In this document: piece by piece, positions 60,341-61,380 of the stretch
Layout: the number at the start of each line of letters is the position of its first letter
How positions within the stretch are numbered: the stretch's first letter is position 1
Origin: Glomus cerebriforme
Taxonomy: Eukaryota; Glomeromycota; Glomeromycetes; Glomerales; Glomeraceae
NCBI GenBank assembly: GCA_003550305.1
Contig: QKYT01000247.1
Location: 19,581 to 80,960, forward strand
Direction: 5' to 3'
DNA length: 61,380 bases
Notes under the pieces: generated by a model
Seen by the model: only the letters and a program-made list of their open reading frames with translations
Databases searched by the model: none
Told to the model about the DNA's origin: nothing
Translations under genes and position numbers: made by a program

Positions 60341-61380
60341 CAAAATATCCCACTTCTTGCTTGTTTTACCCATTTTTACATAAATCTCATCTGTAGCAAG
60401 TAGGATTTCATGAAAAACTCCATGAGCAAAAACTATTTCTGTAATAAATTATATTAATTAATATTTGTTAATAATAAATTTATATTTAAAAATTCAAAAA
60501 TAAATAAATATTAAAAAATACCTTTATAATCTGAGTGTAAAAAAAAAATACCAAATATGGTTTATCTTTAAATTGAGCGAATTTTCTATTAAATATTGTA
60601 ATAGATTGACATCAAAATGTATGATGATCTAAATCAGGAAGTTTTTTTATAGCAGCATCTAGTTGAACCAGTTTAGTAAAACAATCAAAGAGTGTGCAAT
60701 TCTAAGATTCCAAAGTGGCAATTGATTTTTTAATCAGATGTAGTGTAAAAGATAGTGCTTCTATATTATCAAAAAAGCACGACTTCTCAAAACACCTAAT
60801 GATGCTGATGAAAGCAAATCTGCATACTCAAATTGCATCTAGTTATTTAAAAATAGATATATTGTATCCAAATGAAATTCAATAAAATAAAAAATATATT
60901 ATATAAAATAAATATCAAAAATAACTTACAGTTTTCAAAGGAGTTTTGTAATCTTAAAACTGAAGCAGCATAGTCATACATAGTATGCTAACAGGTATCA
61001 AGTATCAACCCATTGTTTTAAACCACTACTTTTAACTACACATTTAATTATTACATCTTTTAATACTTGACCTATATTTGCAATTAAATAAATTATTAAT
61101 TAAAATAAATTGTAAATTTAAAATAAGTGTGCAAATTAAATTCTTTTACCAGCTTGATGACTAGCCTTGAAATAAGAAACTAAAGTATTGCAACGCCTTA
61201 TCATTTTATTTGCAAAAGGTGTTTTACATACATCTTTGGAAATAAGATTAATTGCATATGCAATACATTTTATGTTTAATATATGTGGATATTTTAAGGT
61301 TATTATAGTACGAGCAGCATGAATATTAGCTTCAGCATCAGTTATTATAGCTAAGGTTGCTTGCCGAAACTAGTAGGTTT
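60340..61380 (-). pseudogene. hAT-family transposase, decayed, cut by the window edge
   Basis: On the minus strand from the right edge the frame reads LAIITDAEANIHAARTIITL, KYPHILNIKCIAYAINLISK and IRRCNTLVSYFKASHQAG. This matches the RNase H-like hAT transposase segment common in glomeromycotan genomes, with the pattern SD..A...AR......P.I....C.AH..NL...D. A donor (GTAAAAG) follows at about 61150. The next exon gives SSGLKQWVDT then TGA (Arg expected), and a frameshifted YAASVLRLQNSFENC. Later pieces are SFTLHLIKKSIATLES, NCTLFDCFTKLVQLDAAIKK and FAQFKDKPYL. At least two stops or shifts show that it is broken. The N-terminus lies outside the window. Confidence 0.7.

Overview
This window is nuclear DNA from a filamentous fungus. 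It is very AT-rich, its genes carry many short introns (about 60-100 bp, GT..AG), and it encodes eukaryotic core proteins: a COPII coat subunit, Atg8, Rab1/Ypt1, TRA1 and eEF1B. The mix of decayed AAA-ATPase-like/PD-(D/E)XK genes, hAT transposases, a LINE and an IS607-type element suggests an arbuscular mycorrhizal fungus of the Rhizophagus type. The lineage is an inference from gene style and repeat content, not a database result.

Layout. (1) 1-9.1 kb is repeat-rich and degraded. On the minus strand lies a broken AAA-ATPase-like/PD-(D/E)XK nuclease gene (1356-3670), split by a small inverted-repeat element with a target-site duplication. Two tandem arrays follow whose units look like micro-exons between splice sites (plus strand 4.7-5.5 kb, minus strand 5.7-6.4 kb). 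Then come a BED-zinc-finger transposase fragment (6.4-6.8 kb) and a short-period satellite (7.3-7.77 kb). (2) 9.1-54.9 kb is a compact block of conserved housekeeping genes: HOOK (-), SEC31 (+), ATG8 (-), RTF2 (-), a zinc-knuckle protein (-), NOT3/NOT5 (-), YPT1 (-), an uncharacterised multi-pass membrane protein (+), a WW-domain protein (+), a DinB-like protein (+), a sterol/diacylglycerol O-acyltransferase-like MBOAT (-), the giant TRA1 gene (-, 13.6 kb), KIN17 (-) and eEF1B (+). One transposon-scarred interval at 29.1-30.2 kb breaks the block. (3) 55-61.4 kb is again a graveyard of mobile DNA: an IS607-like remnant (serine-recombinase tnpA followed by a TnpB/Fanzor-like N-terminus), a LINE RNase H remnant, a ~530-bp palindrome, and a decayed hAT transposase running off the right edge.

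Functional themes. SEC31 and YPT1 act in ER-to-Golgi transport; HOOK links early endosomes to dynein; ATG8 serves autophagy. TRA1 (SAGA/NuA4), NOT3/5 (CCR4-NOT), RTF2, KIN17 and the zinc-knuckle protein act on chromatin, RNA or replication. eEF1B supports translation and the MBOAT makes storage lipid. These are independent eukaryotic genes, not an operon. Two head-to-head pairs (HOOK/SEC31 and KIN17/eEF1B) share intergenic promoter space.

The most notable non-routine signals are the IS607/Fanzor-type remnant, the tandem arrays of splice-site-flanked units in both orientations, and the small element caught inside the AAA/nuclease pseudogene. No tRNA, rRNA or CRISPR array was recognised.
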